Positions 1-7,339 of a stretch of 64,000 nt of DNA are shown one piece after another. Made by a program: the position numbers and the translations under genes. Source of the DNA: Bacteroidota bacterium (GTDB taxonomy: Bacteria > Bacteroidota > Bacteroidia > Cytophagales > Cyclobacteriaceae); NCBI GenBank assembly GCA_018266055.1, contig JAFDYT010000012.1, positions 149,111 through 213,110 on the forward strand. Reading direction: 5' to 3'. The notes under the pieces are model-generated. The model did no database searches and was not told the origin of the DNA. It saw nothing but the letters and a program-made list of their open reading frames with translations. Within the stretch, counting starts at the first letter, position 1; each line of letters opens with the position of its first letter.

Positions 1-273
1 GGAACATAATTATATCCCGACGGATCATAATTATAGTTGGTAGGATCATAATTATATCCCGACGGAACATAATTATGATTGGTAGGAACATAATTATATC
101 CCGACGAATCATAATTATAGTTGGTAGGAACATAATTATATCCCGACCGATCATAATTATAGTTGGTACGAACATAATTATAACCCGACGGAACATAATT
201 ATGGTTGGTAGGATCATAATTATATCCCGACCGAACATAATTATGGTTGGTAGGAACATAATTATAATCCGTC
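1..273. repeat. 21-bp tandem array, 13 units, two alternating variants
   Basis: Exactly 13 units of 21 bp with no insertion or deletion. Units alternate between a form ending TCCCGAC (or close) and one ending GTTGGTA, so the higher-order period is 42 bp. The nine bases CATAATTAT are present in all 13 units and include the palindrome ATAATTAT. The array continues to the left edge, so its full size is unknown. There are no unique spacers, so it is not CRISPR. A 21-bp period is close to two helical turns and also equals seven codons, so both protein binding on one DNA face and a heptapeptide-coding origin are possible. Confidence 0.95.
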
Positions 274-314
274 GTTCCGCGATTTTGTGGCCACGGAGTG
301 CATTTTTTAGGCAT
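1..314 (-). CDS. Possible heptapeptide-repeat protein, N-terminal part, runs off left edge
   Basis: On the minus strand an ATG at 312-314 opens a frame with no stop to the window edge (about 104 codons). After a short leader (MPKKCTPWPQNRGT) it reads as a heptapeptide repeat of the form [TS]-[NGD]-[YH]-N-Y-[VD]-[PRS], with TNYNYDP-type and SGYNYVP-type units alternating strictly. The frame is also open upstream of the ATG to a TAG at 372-374. Several unit differences are synonymous in this frame (GGA/GGT, AAC/AAT, CCT/CCG), which mildly favours coding. The AATTAT core never changes, even at third positions, which instead favours constraint on the DNA or very recent duplication. No clear ribosome binding site precedes the ATG. 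I do not recognise the family. It may be a low-complexity surface protein or a non-coding array that happens to be open. Confidence 0.35.
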   Translation of the reverse strand, partial: MPKKCTPWPQNRGTTDYNYVPTNHNYVRSGYNYDPTNHNYVPSGYNYVRTNYNYDRSGYNYVPTNYNYDSSGYNYVPTNHNYVPSGYNYDPTNYNYDPSGYNYV

Positions 315-334
315 TGAGCCTGAAAGCGAACTCA

Positions 335-410
335 AGGTACGATGGTAGAGATACGAGGTACGAGGATTGACCTACGAGGTACGAGGGTAGAAATACGAAA
401 TACGACGATT
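335..410. repeat. Short GGTACGAG-type tandem repeat, copy 1
   Basis: Irregular tandem copies built from 7-base blocks such as GAGGTAC, GAGATAC and GTAGAAATAC. The same family recurs at 31672-31710 and 32878-32950, always in the same orientation. Lies in the 315-651 gene-free stretch, which otherwise holds an inverted repeat (427-461) and an attC-like remnant (551-647). Confidence 0.8.
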
Positions 411-426
411 GACGTAAGACTAAGAA

Positions 427-461
427 TAGTCTTTAGTCGTGAGTCCTAAGTCTAAAGACTA
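427..461. repeat. Inverted repeat (10-bp arms) in a GACTA-rich segment
   Basis: Perfect arms TAGTCTTTAG (427-436) and CTAAAGACTA (452-461) around a 15-base loop, inside a segment where GACTA/TAGTC motifs recur from about 418 to 475. No T tract follows, so it does not look like a terminator. Confidence 0.75.
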
Positions 462-550
462 ACGACTATGGACTACCGACTACACAACCAAATTCTACCC
501 CATCCCCACCACTTACCCGCCCCAACCCGCCAAATGCTAAGTGGCGTTGG

Positions 551-647
551 AGAGGAGAGGATAAAGGGGTATTTTGGAGGAGGCAATAGAGGGATATATG
601 CAATAGGGGTATATATTCGGATGTTGGTTGCAATTTTTTCGGGACAG
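551..647 (+). other. attC-like 3' segment upstream of the first full gene
   Basis: This segment shares a long, clearly alignable sequence with 37821-37912 and, in its second half, with 34841-34900. Common features are GGGTATTTTGGAGGA, a GCAATAG block, then GATGTTG plus a GC-containing end, and GGACA just before a gene start. In the right-hand cluster such segments form the 3' part of attC-like elements with a GTTG core. Here no matching 5' arm was found, so it is probably a remnant. Inference rests on alignment by eye. Confidence 0.5.
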
Positions 648-651
648 AGAG

Positions 652-1080
652 ATGATTGACATAGAATTTGAAGAACCAAAAATTGAGAACTGTGAATGTT
701 GCGGACAAGAAATTGTACGACTGACAAGATTCGTATTTCAGGACGACAACGCTTTCGGTGTTTACTACTTAAAGTTTACAAGGGGACACTCTCCAAAAGT
801 AGCTTATGGACTAATAGGACTTGGGGAATGGGGAGAAGAAGGAGAGCCCAAAGACCGACTCGCCTTTCCTTTTAAAATATGGACAAATGAGTCACACTAT
901 CAAGTGGGACTAATTGACGCAGAAGAATCACCATGGAGTCATGTGACGTACCTGGGACAGATTCTCAATAGAGACGAGGGACTGAAACATGAATGGATTA
1001 AGGACGTGTTTCATATCACCGACCACATAGTTGCAGACGACAAGATTGTGGTTGACTATTTTACGAAGGACAGTGAGTGA
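652..1080 (+). CDS. Uncharacterised protein with CxxC zinc-knuckle-like N terminus
   Basis: 142 residues from the ATG at 652. An upstream TTG at 628 is in frame but lies inside the attC-like segment, so I prefer the ATG, which follows a purine-rich ACAGAGAG. Near the N terminus ENCECCGQEIV gives closely spaced cysteines (C-E-C-C), possibly half of a metal site. The rest is acidic with several tryptophans (FKIWTN, ESPWSH, HEWIKD). No signal peptide or membrane segment, so cytoplasmic. I do not recognise the family. The immediate attC-like upstream sequence and AT-rich composition suggest an acquired gene, and small acidic orphan proteins in such places are sometimes immunity or antitoxin-like, but nothing in the sequence proves that. 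Confidence 0.65.
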   Translation: MIDIEFEEPKIENCECCGQEIVRLTRFVFQDDNAFGVYYLKFTRGHSPKVAYGLIGLGEWGEEGEPKDRLAFPFKIWTNESHYQVGLIDAEESPWSHVTYLGQILNRDEGLKHEWIKDVFHITDHIVADDKIVVDYFTKDSE

Positions 1081-1265
1081 ACAATGGCCTCAAACTGGCG
1101 CAAGTCTTCAGCAAGTGTGTGAGCCAGGCGCGTGATTTGTGCCTTCTTTAGTTATCTTCTTTGGAATGATTAAAATTTAAACCGTCAAAGCCGGAGTATC
1201 AACACCATCCAAAAATCAAAATGATTTATTAGATTAGCAAAAACACCAACCTTAGGTAAACAGAC

Positions 1266-1805
1266 ATGACCAAAATTTTTATAGTATTACTGTTTTCCCT
1301 AACTATTTTTTGTTGCTCCCATCAAAGCAAAATGCAGCAAAAAGATGCCCATGACATTGCCGAAGCAAGCTTAGATAATATCGACATTCATGTGCTAAAG
1401 GCAGACACAGACGTTTTAAACTATATTTTTCCAGGCATCAAACGGACAGAGAAACTAAGTAAAGCAGAACTCCTGGAGTGCGAACGTCTTGTGCAGAAGT
1501 ATGTAGTTGAATACAATAGCCTTGGTTTGGAACGATTCGAAGAGTTACAAAAGCAAGACCCGGGAGTTCCTTATGTGAAAACAAGTTTTACCATAGAATT
1601 GGAAGAATACGGAAGGCAGTACATTGCGGTCATTGAAAACGGACAAAAAATAGTGTACGGCAATTTCTTCTGCGAACCGAAAATATACACTCGCAGAGCC
1701 AAAGAATTTGTGCTTGCCAATGATGGTGGGAATTGCTATTTCTCGATGAAGATTAATCTTAACACAAAAGAGGTATTCGATCACCATGAAAACGGGCACG
1801 GATAA
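1266..1805 (+). CDS. Putative lipoprotein of unknown function
   Basis: 179 residues. The N terminus MTKIFIVLLFSLTIFCCSHQ is a short hydrophobic signal ending in cysteines, consistent with a Bacteroidota lipoprotein, although phenylalanine just before the cysteine is an unusual lipobox residue. The mature part has a helical, charged first half (LSKAELLECERLVQKYV) and a C-terminal beta-rich part (FFCEPKIY, GGNCYFSMKINL), including two cysteines that could pair. No family recognised. Its last 20 bases overlap the start proposed for the next gene, suggesting co-transcription. The 185 bases upstream hold no feature I can name. Confidence 0.65.
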   Translation: MTKIFIVLLFSLTIFCCSHQSKMQQKDAHDIAEASLDNIDIHVLKADTDVLNYIFPGIKRTEKLSKAELLECERLVQKYVVEYNSLGLERFEELQKQDPGVPYVKTSFTIELEEYGRQYIAVIENGQKIVYGNFFCEPKIYTRRAKEFVLANDGGNCYFSMKINLNTKEVFDHHENGHG

Positions 1806-2331
1806 AATCTCTTTTTTCAGCCATTTACCCACGATAAAAAGAAATAGGCACTCTGCCCCAATCTCCTCAACAGCAAAGGCGCTGTTCATTATGTTTGCAC
1901 TGCTTGCGGCTAGCTGTATCGAAAAAAACCAAACTTCTGAAGTCACTCTCACAAGTTCGATTATTGGAACATGGCAATTGATTTCAGAAACTAAAATTGT
2001 ACAGGCAGACACAACGGTTACCGTAGCAAACCCTACCGAGCGAATGATTAAAATAATCAACGCTACTCATTTTGCATTCCTGAAACATGATTTGAAAAAA
2101 GGCCAGGATTCGGTCAAAGTATTTGTAGCTGGCGGGGGAACCTATACCTTGAAGGATAATCACTATGTAGAGCACCTTGACTATTGCAACTATCGGGAGT
2201 GGGAAGCGAACCGCTTTGAGTTTGAAGTCACTATCAAAAACGATACCCTTGTGCAGCAAGGCAGAGAAAAAGTAGAAGGCATTGGTGTCGATAGAATCAT
2301 CATCGAAAAATACATTCGCACCAAGGAGTAG
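1786..2331 (+). CDS. Lipocalin-like putative lipoprotein
   Basis: 181 residues from the ATG at 1786, which overlaps the preceding gene. A shorter start at 1891 (MFALLAASCIEKN) would place the lipobox LAASC right at the N terminus, so the true start is uncertain. After the lipid-acceptor cysteine the pattern SIIGTWQLIS, a central beta-rich region and a closing IIIEKYIR resembles the small lipocalin-like secreted proteins common in Bacteroidota. GTWxL near the N terminus is the typical lipocalin-like signature. Likely an outer-membrane or periplasmic lipoprotein binding an unknown ligand. Assignment is by pattern only. Confidence 0.6.
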   Translation: MKTGTDKISFFSHLPTIKRNRHSAPISSTAKALFIMFALLAASCIEKNQTSEVTLTSSIIGTWQLISETKIVQADTTVTVANPTERMIKIINATHFAFLKHDLKKGQDSVKVFVAGGGTYTLKDNHYVEHLDYCNYREWEANRFEFEVTIKNDTLVQQGREKVEGIGVDRIIIEKYIRTKE

Positions 2332-2414
2332 TTGTTTTGTAGTTCTTCGTCTTATCATGAATTTATTGATTTAAATTTGGTAAAGGTTTACGATGAAGAA
2401 ACCCGTCAACGGAG

Positions 2415-2439
2415 GTGCATATCCGGATGTTGGGCGCAT
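2415..2439 (+). other. attC-like 3' end remnant
   Basis: GTGCATATCCGGATGTTGGG and the following CGCAT match the 3' ends of the attC-like elements seen in the 34.8-38.6 kb cluster (compare TGCATATAGCGGGATGTTGG at 34862-34881). It sits directly before the start of the next gene, the same position as in that cluster. No 5' arm was identified. Confidence 0.45.
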
Positions 2440-2452
2440 TTTTTTCAAGACC

Positions 2453-2857
2453 ATGTTGACAAACAAAGAACTAGAAACAAGGAGGCCAATTTGGACAGAG
2501 TTGTCGGATTTCTACCTTGACACTGAGCTGAGTGATGATGACCTAAAAAGAAAGGCTGACGTATTTCGAAGTTCGGGACTGACTCTAGACGAAATAAAAG
2601 AGATCAACTACGGTGAAGTCGGACCTCACTTGATTGACAACTTGAGAAGTACTGCGGGCATTTGGAATGGTTTTGACGAAGAATGGCTCCACTCCACAAT
2701 TGAGCGGCATATAACAAGACAAAGAGGGCGACCACGGAATATTTTTCAACGTGTGAGAAACTATTTTAATAAGAGAGCTATTGACTACTATACTGGGAGA
2801 TATTTCATTTCCATTGAGGGCCATTTGATTGACGGCAAAACCAGCACCCAACAATAG
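2453..2857 (+). CDS. DUF7079-like protein
   Basis: 134 residues from the ATG at 2453. The frame is open upstream to 2393, but that part covers the attC-like remnant, so the internal ATG is preferred. The N-terminal half reads RRPIWTELSDFYLDTELSDD, then ...GEVGPHLIDNL and WNGFDEEWL, which matches from memory the small protein family named DUF7079 (PxWxALSxLFLDTEL...WxGFDExWL). The C-terminal part (RGRPRNIFQRVRNYFNKR) is basic and looks added. Cytoplasmic, function unknown. Members of this family are often found alone in variable regions. An attC-like 5' core overlaps the stop codon, so gene plus flanks resemble a mobile cassette. Confidence 0.65.
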   Translation: MLTNKELETRRPIWTELSDFYLDTELSDDDLKRKADVFRSSGLTLDEIKEINYGEVGPHLIDNLRSTAGIWNGFDEEWLHSTIERHITRQRGRPRNIFQRVRNYFNKRAIDYYTGRYFISIEGHLIDGKTSTQQ

Positions 2858-2874
2858 CTATGCGCAATCAACTG
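2844..2874 (+). other. attC-like 5' core after the DUF7079-like gene
   Basis: GCACCCAAC followed by AATAGCTATGCGCAATCAAC resembles the 5' arms GCGCCCAAC (36466) and GGCAGCCAAC (35248) of the right-hand elements. It overlaps the stop codon. No GTT-type partner was found before the next gene at 2916, so the site is truncated or decayed. Confidence 0.35.
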
Positions 2875-2915
2875 ATAAGGCTTGCTATTAAAATCATTTT
2901 CTTAATTTAGTTCGC

Positions 2916-3740
2916 ATGAAAAAAATAGTTGTATTCATTTTCACGCTTGCTCTTACCACAACTTCTTACGGGCAATCGAAAGAGGAGAAAGAAATAATTA
3001 CCGAGGCGACTAAGCTCTACAAAACGGAGATGGCCTCGTGGTACGGCACGGATATCTTTGTAGAAAAATTCGGTGACCGGAGACAAAATACGGGTGGATA
3101 CTTTTCGTACCTCGCCGACAACAAAGCGATCTGTATATTCTTTTCTAAGGGTGACAATCCAAAAGTAATAGGGTCGTTTGCGTTTGACAGTACATACAAT
3201 GTAAATACAGCCATAATCGACGGACAAGAACGCAACCTTACCACACACGAAATGGTACTTTGGACAATCAGGCGATCTGCGTTAGCCGAATTCAGGAAAG
3301 ACACATTATTCAAAACGTACAATGATATGAATCCAAATTTCATTCCTCTTAATGATGAGAATGGGAAACGGGTTTACATTTTGACCGGACCTCAAAAACA
3401 AGGAATAGTAGTTTTTGGCAATGACTACCTATTAACTTTCGACAAGAAGAACGAACTGAAAGAGAAAAGACGGCTACATAAAAACCTTATTTCCATTGAG
3501 TATGGAAAGAAAGACGATAAAATTATCTTAGCCACCATGCATACGCACCTGCCGGAAACAGGCGACTTAATTACAGCGACCGACGTGTGTACATTAATGC
3601 TGTATGAAAAATATGCTCATTGGGGGCAGCATTATGTGATTTCAAAAAAGAACGTTTCCATTTGGGACTGTAATAAGAACCAGTTGATTGTGATGACCAA
3701 AAAGGCCTGGGACAAAATGTACAATAGCGAGAAAAAGTAG
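2916..3740 (+). CDS. Secreted protein of unknown function, possible degenerate JAMM-like motif
   Basis: 274 residues with a clear signal peptide (MKKIVVFIFTLALTTTSYGQ, cleavage after YGQ), so periplasmic or secreted. The middle is beta-rich without recognised motifs. Near residue 210-225 the stretch ATMHTHLPETGDLITATD has the spacing of the metal-binding HxH...[ST]xxD motif of JAMM/MPN proteases, followed by a YVISKKNVSIWD segment typical of how that fold closes. The upstream catalytic glutamate was not identified. Treat the JAMM idea as a hint only. It stands alone between the DUF7079-like cassette and a membrane protein gene. Confidence 0.6.
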   Translation: MKKIVVFIFTLALTTTSYGQSKEEKEIITEATKLYKTEMASWYGTDIFVEKFGDRRQNTGGYFSYLADNKAICIFFSKGDNPKVIGSFAFDSTYNVNTAIIDGQERNLTTHEMVLWTIRRSALAEFRKDTLFKTYNDMNPNFIPLNDENGKRVYILTGPQKQGIVVFGNDYLLTFDKKNELKEKRRLHKNLISIEYGKKDDKIILATMHTHLPETGDLITATDVCTLMLYEKYAHWGQHYVISKKNVSIWDCNKNQLIVMTKKAWDKMYNSEKK

Positions 3741-3786
3741 ATAGGAACAAATCAACAATCCCGCATCTTAAAATTCCCTTCATCAC

Positions 3787-4278
3787 ATGAGTTGGATACT
3801 AAAACTAAAACACTGGCAGGTTTTTTTGGTCCTGGTGGCCGCGATGTTGATAAATAATTTCAAGGTCGAGGAAAATCAGGAGTTAACAACGATATTAACA
3901 TTGATAGGTGGATTAATTTATTTTTTATGGTGGCTGGCTGTTGGGCATGAACTTTTTCAACGACTACCGAACAGTATTGAGCTCAATTATAATTTTTTTG
4001 TCCTGAATTCTTTCGTTTGGCTAATTACCTACGCTACGATAATGACAGTGTCGGAAGGGCAAGGCATGTCATTCACTGGATGGGAAGCAATTCCAGGGTT
4101 TTATGTATTCTTTGCATTTTTACATTTCCTGGTGTTCCCCGTCAGGATATTAAAATCAATGGAGATTGGAAGAAAAGCGACTATAAAGGAGTGTATTGGA
4201 AGTTTTTTTCTTGTGTTGATATTCTTTCCAATAGGAGTTTGGTTTCTTCAACCCAGAATTAATAAAGTTGCTGATTAG
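3787..4278 (+). CDS. Four-helix integral membrane protein, uncharacterised
   Basis: 163 residues with four predicted membrane segments: near residues 10-25, 37-53, 70-88 and 105-118, plus a further hydrophobic C-terminal stretch ending FFPIGVWFLQPRINKV. The Q-P-R-I-N-K ending after a last helix is familiar from small uncharacterised inner-membrane proteins of Bacteroidota. No catalytic motif. Gene starts 47 bases after the preceding gene. Function unknown. Confidence 0.65.
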   Translation: MSWILKLKHWQVFLVLVAAMLINNFKVEENQELTTILTLIGGLIYFLWWLAVGHELFQRLPNSIELNYNFFVLNSFVWLITYATIMTVSEGQGMSFTGWEAIPGFYVFFAFLHFLVFPVRILKSMEIGRKATIKECIGSFFLVLIFFPIGVWFLQPRINKVAD

Positions 4279-4334
4279 TAAGATGTAGGTTGCAAACGTA
4301 AAAGGAATTATCACGAAGCTAAAATTCAAAGGAG

Positions 4335-4898
4335 TTGAAAATTGATCATCGGGAGTTAACCGATTTATTGCAAAAAGCATATTCGGCAGAAAAAGCGGCG
4401 GCCTTTGCCTACCCGGGACATGCAGGCTCGGTAAAAGATAAGGAAGAAAAACTGGCCATCCGGCAAATCGAAATAGACGAATGGAATCACCGGAAAGAAG
4501 TCCTGACCATCATGCAGCACTACGACATTCCGGTATCGCGGTATTACGAGCTGCGGTTTCATATCATCGGCAAGATAATTTCCTATTCATGCTACATCAT
4601 AGGTTGGTTTATGCCCTATTATTTTGCCGGGCGACTGGAGAGCGGCAACGTCTGTGAATACTTTAGAATGATGCATTATTTTCATGAGCTTGGAATTTTG
4701 GAGCACAATGAAATTTTGTACGAAATGGGAATTAAAGAGAAGGAACACGAAGTGTACTTCTTAAGTAAGATTAAAAACAAAAAGCTGCTCCCCGTTTTTG
4801 AGAAGGTATTTGCGTGGGGTTCCAGCAAAAGTTTTAATGATGTGGACCTCGACAAGAAATATCCCATCGAAGAATCAAAAGCATATTGTAAGAAGTAA
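4335..4898 (+). CDS. COQ7/ferritin-like putative diiron protein
   Basis: 187 residues. Two ExxH motifs, EWNH (in EIDEWNHRKEV) and EKEH (in IKEKEHEVYF), plus glutamates in YSAEKAAAFAY and GILEHNEILYE give the ligand set of a four-helix diiron bundle. The order and spacing resemble demethoxyubiquinone hydroxylase-like and other ferritin-like proteins. A hydrophobic hairpin (HIIGKIISYSCYIIGWFMPYYF) suggests membrane association as in COQ7. A TTG start directly abuts the AAAGGAG sequence, an unusually tight spacing, so the real start is uncertain. The substrate is unknown: Bacteroidota normally use menaquinone, so ubiquinone hydroxylation should not be assumed. Confidence 0.65.
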   Translation: MKIDHRELTDLLQKAYSAEKAAAFAYPGHAGSVKDKEEKLAIRQIEIDEWNHRKEVLTIMQHYDIPVSRYYELRFHIIGKIISYSCYIIGWFMPYYFAGRLESGNVCEYFRMMHYFHELGILEHNEILYEMGIKEKEHEVYFLSKIKNKKLLPVFEKVFAWGSSKSFNDVDLDKKYPIEESKAYCKK

Positions 4899-5021
4899 GC
4901 CTTTTAGTTATTCTTGGTGTGGATTGCAGGAATTAAAGAAAAGGTAGGAACAACAATTCAGTGAGCTACTTCCGATTTTACCCGTCGATAAAGTTAGTAG
5001 ACTAAGCCAAGCAACAACACA

Positions 5022-5447
5022 ATGACCCCCGAGCAACTTCAGATAAAAGAAATAGTAGACCGCGAAACGCGCGCGTGGGACACACAGGATGTGAATCTGC
5101 TGATCACCCTCTTTCACCCTGACATGGTGTGGCCCTGGCCAAAAACTTCATCTTCGCACGACCCGATGGAGTGGGAGATGGTCATGGGTAAGTTTAACAA
5201 AGAGCGCTGGAGCAAAAGTTGGCAACACTTGTTTGACACGCACCGGTTAGTACACAACAGAAGGGAGATTAAGAAAATCGTAGTATCCGAAGAACAAGAC
5301 GGAGCCTTTGCCGTAGTCGATATCGACACACTGTGGGTGGATCAGCAGAATAATAAAAGCCACTGGAAAGGCCGCGTTTGTAAAGTGTATGCGCATACAG
5401 GCGGAGAATGGAAAATGACCATGCACACGGGTGTGCTGGAGTATTGA
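5022..5447 (+). CDS. SnoaL/NTF2-like protein
   Basis: 141 residues, cytoplasmic. The pattern EIVDRETRAWDTQDVNLLIT, then LFHPDMVWPWP, a central DxDTLWVDQQ strand and a final WKMTMHTGVLEY is that of the SnoaL/DUF4440 branch of the NTF2-like fold, a cone-shaped alpha/beta barrel that binds small molecules. Catalytic residues cannot be assigned. Stands before a YCII-type gene in the same orientation. Both are small single-domain proteins with no further operon context. Confidence 0.7.
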   Translation: MTPEQLQIKEIVDRETRAWDTQDVNLLITLFHPDMVWPWPKTSSSHDPMEWEMVMGKFNKERWSKSWQHLFDTHRLVHNRREIKKIVVSEEQDGAFAVVDIDTLWVDQQNNKSHWKGRVCKVYAHTGGEWKMTMHTGVLEY

Positions 5448-5504
5448 AGGTTATATCCTGATGGTTTGTTATTTTAGTAAGTAAATCACAAGTTGAATAT
5501 CAAA

Positions 5505-5765
5505 ATGAAAGCAGTAGTAATCGGTGAGCCTTCCGGCGTAACCATGGAAACGATCATGAAAGTATATCCTCGCCACAAAGTGATCGTGGATAAGTACGTC
5601 GCCAACGACGAAGTGCTGGGCATTGGTCCCTTTACCGACTTTGGAAACATGGCGATATTCAGAACCCGCGCCGCCGCTGAGCAATTCGTAAAAGAAGATC
5701 CCTTCGGGTTGGAGGGCATTGTGAAGTCGTATACCATTCGCGACTGGAACGATACGATGCTATAA
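5505..5765 (+). CDS. YCII-related domain protein
   Basis: 86 residues from the ATG at 5505 (a TTG four codons earlier is in frame). The order MKAVV...VYPRHKVIVDKYVANDEVLGIGPF, then ...FRTRAAAEQFVKEDPF, and EGIVKSYTIRDWND is a complete YCII domain, a dimeric ferredoxin-like alpha/beta fold. The conserved DPF and histidine/aspartate pocket positions are present. Enzymatic role unknown. The 295 bases to the next gene contain only the promoter at 6001-6029 that I can name. Confidence 0.75.
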   Translation: MKAVVIGEPSGVTMETIMKVYPRHKVIVDKYVANDEVLGIGPFTDFGNMAIFRTRAAAEQFVKEDPFGLEGIVKSYTIRDWNDTML

Positions 5766-6000
5766 AAGCCGGAAAAATTTCCCTTCGCAGGGGCAGTTTA
5801 CACCTCCATTTTTTCTGATAAAAAAACCTTACACCCGTCATCCACGGCGAACAGGTCGTTTTCACGTTCTTAAAAAGAAGCCAGCATTCGTTTGCTTCCT
5901 TTTAAAATTTGGCGAAGTACTATGATTACCAAAAGAAAATATTGATTCTTCACTTCTCCTGATTTCCTTACTTCTATGGGTTGAACACCCACTTCTTGGT

Positions 6001-6029
6001 TTTGGGTAAGCAGGGCCGCAATACTTTTG
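6001..6029 (+). promoter_or_regulatory. Bacteroidota-type promoter
   Basis: TTTG at 6001-6004 and TACTTTTG at 6022-6029 (consensus TTTG / TAnnTTTG) separated by 17 bases, 31 bases before the ATG of the secreted beta-rich protein. Confidence 0.65.
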
Positions 6030-6060
6030 CACCACGAAAAACAAAACAAAAAATAAGAAC

Positions 6061-6630
6061 ATGAACACAAGAACTTTCTTTTTAGCATTGACCCTTACCG
6101 CCCTGACTTCAGGCGCTTTTGCTACCGCGAATGAATCATCGATGAGCGTAGTGGCAGGTGCAAACGCAAGCATTTTTAAAGTAGTCTATAAAGCAGCATC
6201 GGCTAACCGCGTAGAGGTGACGATCCGCAACAGCAACAACGAATCTGTTTTCTCTGAAACCTTCAATAAAATGACGGCTTTCGTTCGTCCTTACAACTTC
6301 TCAGAATTGCCTGAAGGCGAATACACCATCGAGCTGAACGACGAACAAGGCAAAAAAGTAGAGAAAGTAAACTACTCGTTGGGTGCAGTGAAGAGCCTTA
6401 TCCGTGTGACGAAGCTGAACAGCGATCCTTCGAAGTTCATGCTTACCGTAGGCAACCAGGGTGCAAACGAAATCTCTGTTGAAATCTCCAATGCCAGCGG
6501 CGAGAGCGTGCACAATGGCACATATTCAGTAGAAGGTGATTTTGCTGTGGTATATAAATTGATCGTAGCAGGTTCGTACACTTTCGTGGTGACCGACAAG
6601 GCTGGCAATGTCCAGACGATCAAATATTGA
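6061..6630 (+). CDS. Secreted beta-sandwich protein, uncharacterised
   Basis: 189 residues. A signal peptide (MNTRTFFLALTLTALTSGAFA) is followed by two similar beta-rich halves, each with a N-x-[SN]-[NG]-E-[SN]-V pattern (VTIRNSNNESVFSETF and VEISNASGESVHNGTY) and a G-x-Y-[TF] strand (PEGEYTIEL, VAGSYTFVV). This looks like two tandem immunoglobulin-like domains related to the DUF3244/T9SS-associated beta-sandwiches, but no C-terminal sorting signal is evident. Own promoter upstream and a strong terminator downstream, so monocistronic and probably well expressed. Confidence 0.7.
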   Translation: MNTRTFFLALTLTALTSGAFATANESSMSVVAGANASIFKVVYKAASANRVEVTIRNSNNESVFSETFNKMTAFVRPYNFSELPEGEYTIELNDEQGKKVEKVNYSLGAVKSLIRVTKLNSDPSKFMLTVGNQGANEISVEISNASGESVHNGTYSVEGDFAVVYKLIVAGSYTFVVTDKAGNVQTIKY

Positions 6631-6660
6631 TTTTAAAGATTAGGTTAAGTTTGGTTAAGA

Positions 6661-6689
6661 AAAAGCCCTGCTGATGCAGGGCTTTTTTC
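6661..6689 (+). terminator. Rho-independent terminator, probably bidirectional
   Basis: AGCCCTGC / GCAGGGCT arms with a TGAT loop, an A tract before and a T tract after. It separates the plus-strand secreted protein gene from the convergent msrB. Confidence 0.9.
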
Positions 6690-6706
6690 GTTTGAGTAAA
6701 ACTTGA

Positions 6707-7198
6707 TTATTTTTTCTTGAAATCTACTGACGTTGAATTTACACAATAGCGTAGGCCTGTGGCAGTGGGGCCGTCGTCAAACAAGTGCCCCAGGTGCGAG
6801 CCACATTTGGCACACATAATTTCGGTGCGCACCATGCCGTGCGAGTAGTCGGTTTGTTTTTTGATTTTACCGCCTGCAATTTCTTTGTCGAAACTCGGCC
6901 AGCCGCAGCTGGAATCAAACTTCATGTCCGACGAAAAGAGTTCGTTGCCGCACGCGGCGCAGTGATACATGCCCTTCTCCTTGTTCAGATAATATTTCCC
7001 TGTAAAAGGGGCGTCGGTTCCTTTTTCCCGAAGCACGTAATACTGCTCAGGCGTAAGGATTTTTTTCCATTCTTCTTCGGTGTGTTTTACAGTTTGCGTG
7101 GTGTCGCTCATAGTTGTTTTTTTATCGGTTTTGTGTTGACTGTTGCTGCTACATGAAATCATGGTCAGCAGGGAGGCCAGTAGGATTAGCTTTTGCAT
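6707..7198 (-). CDS. msrB: Methionine-R-sulfoxide reductase, exported lipoprotein
   Basis: 163 residues. The N terminus MQKLILLASLLTMISCSSNS is a lipoprotein signal with the acceptor cysteine at residue 16, then a Thr/Lys-rich linker. The catalytic domain has both zinc CxxC pairs (CAAC, CAKC), the substrate-pocket GWPSF and the C-terminal catalytic cysteine in RYCVNS. It reduces the R epimer of methionine sulfoxide, here outside the cytoplasm. An exported MsrA is encoded at 57081-57704, so both stereoisomers can be repaired in the envelope. Convergent with the secreted protein gene, separated by a terminator. Confidence 0.93.
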   Translation of the reverse strand: MQKLILLASLLTMISCSSNSQHKTDKKTTMSDTTQTVKHTEEEWKKILTPEQYYVLREKGTDAPFTGKYYLNKEKGMYHCAACGNELFSSDMKFDSSCGWPSFDKEIAGGKIKKQTDYSHGMVRTEIMCAKCGSHLGHLFDDGPTATGLRYCVNSTSVDFKKK

Positions 7199-7312
7199 TT
7201 CTTTTTATTTTTTTAGCCTAAACGGTAAACAACCAGTCTGAGGATTTGGTTTAGCCGGTTTTTCACCTTTATTGTCTTGCCCGAGACAATCCCGGATCAC
7301 CGGATTTCTTTC

Positions 7313-7320
7313 TAAATTTG
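7313..7320 (+). promoter_or_regulatory. -7 promoter element
   Basis: TAAATTTG matches TAnnTTTG, 19 bases before the ATG of the peptidase gene. A convincing -33 box was not found. Confidence 0.45.
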
Positions 7321-7339
7321 GCCTATAACAAAATTACTC

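Noticed and set aside
1-273. CRISPR array
   Set aside because: Units are contiguous 21-mers without unique spacers and no cas genes are present. The same holds for 33994-34728.
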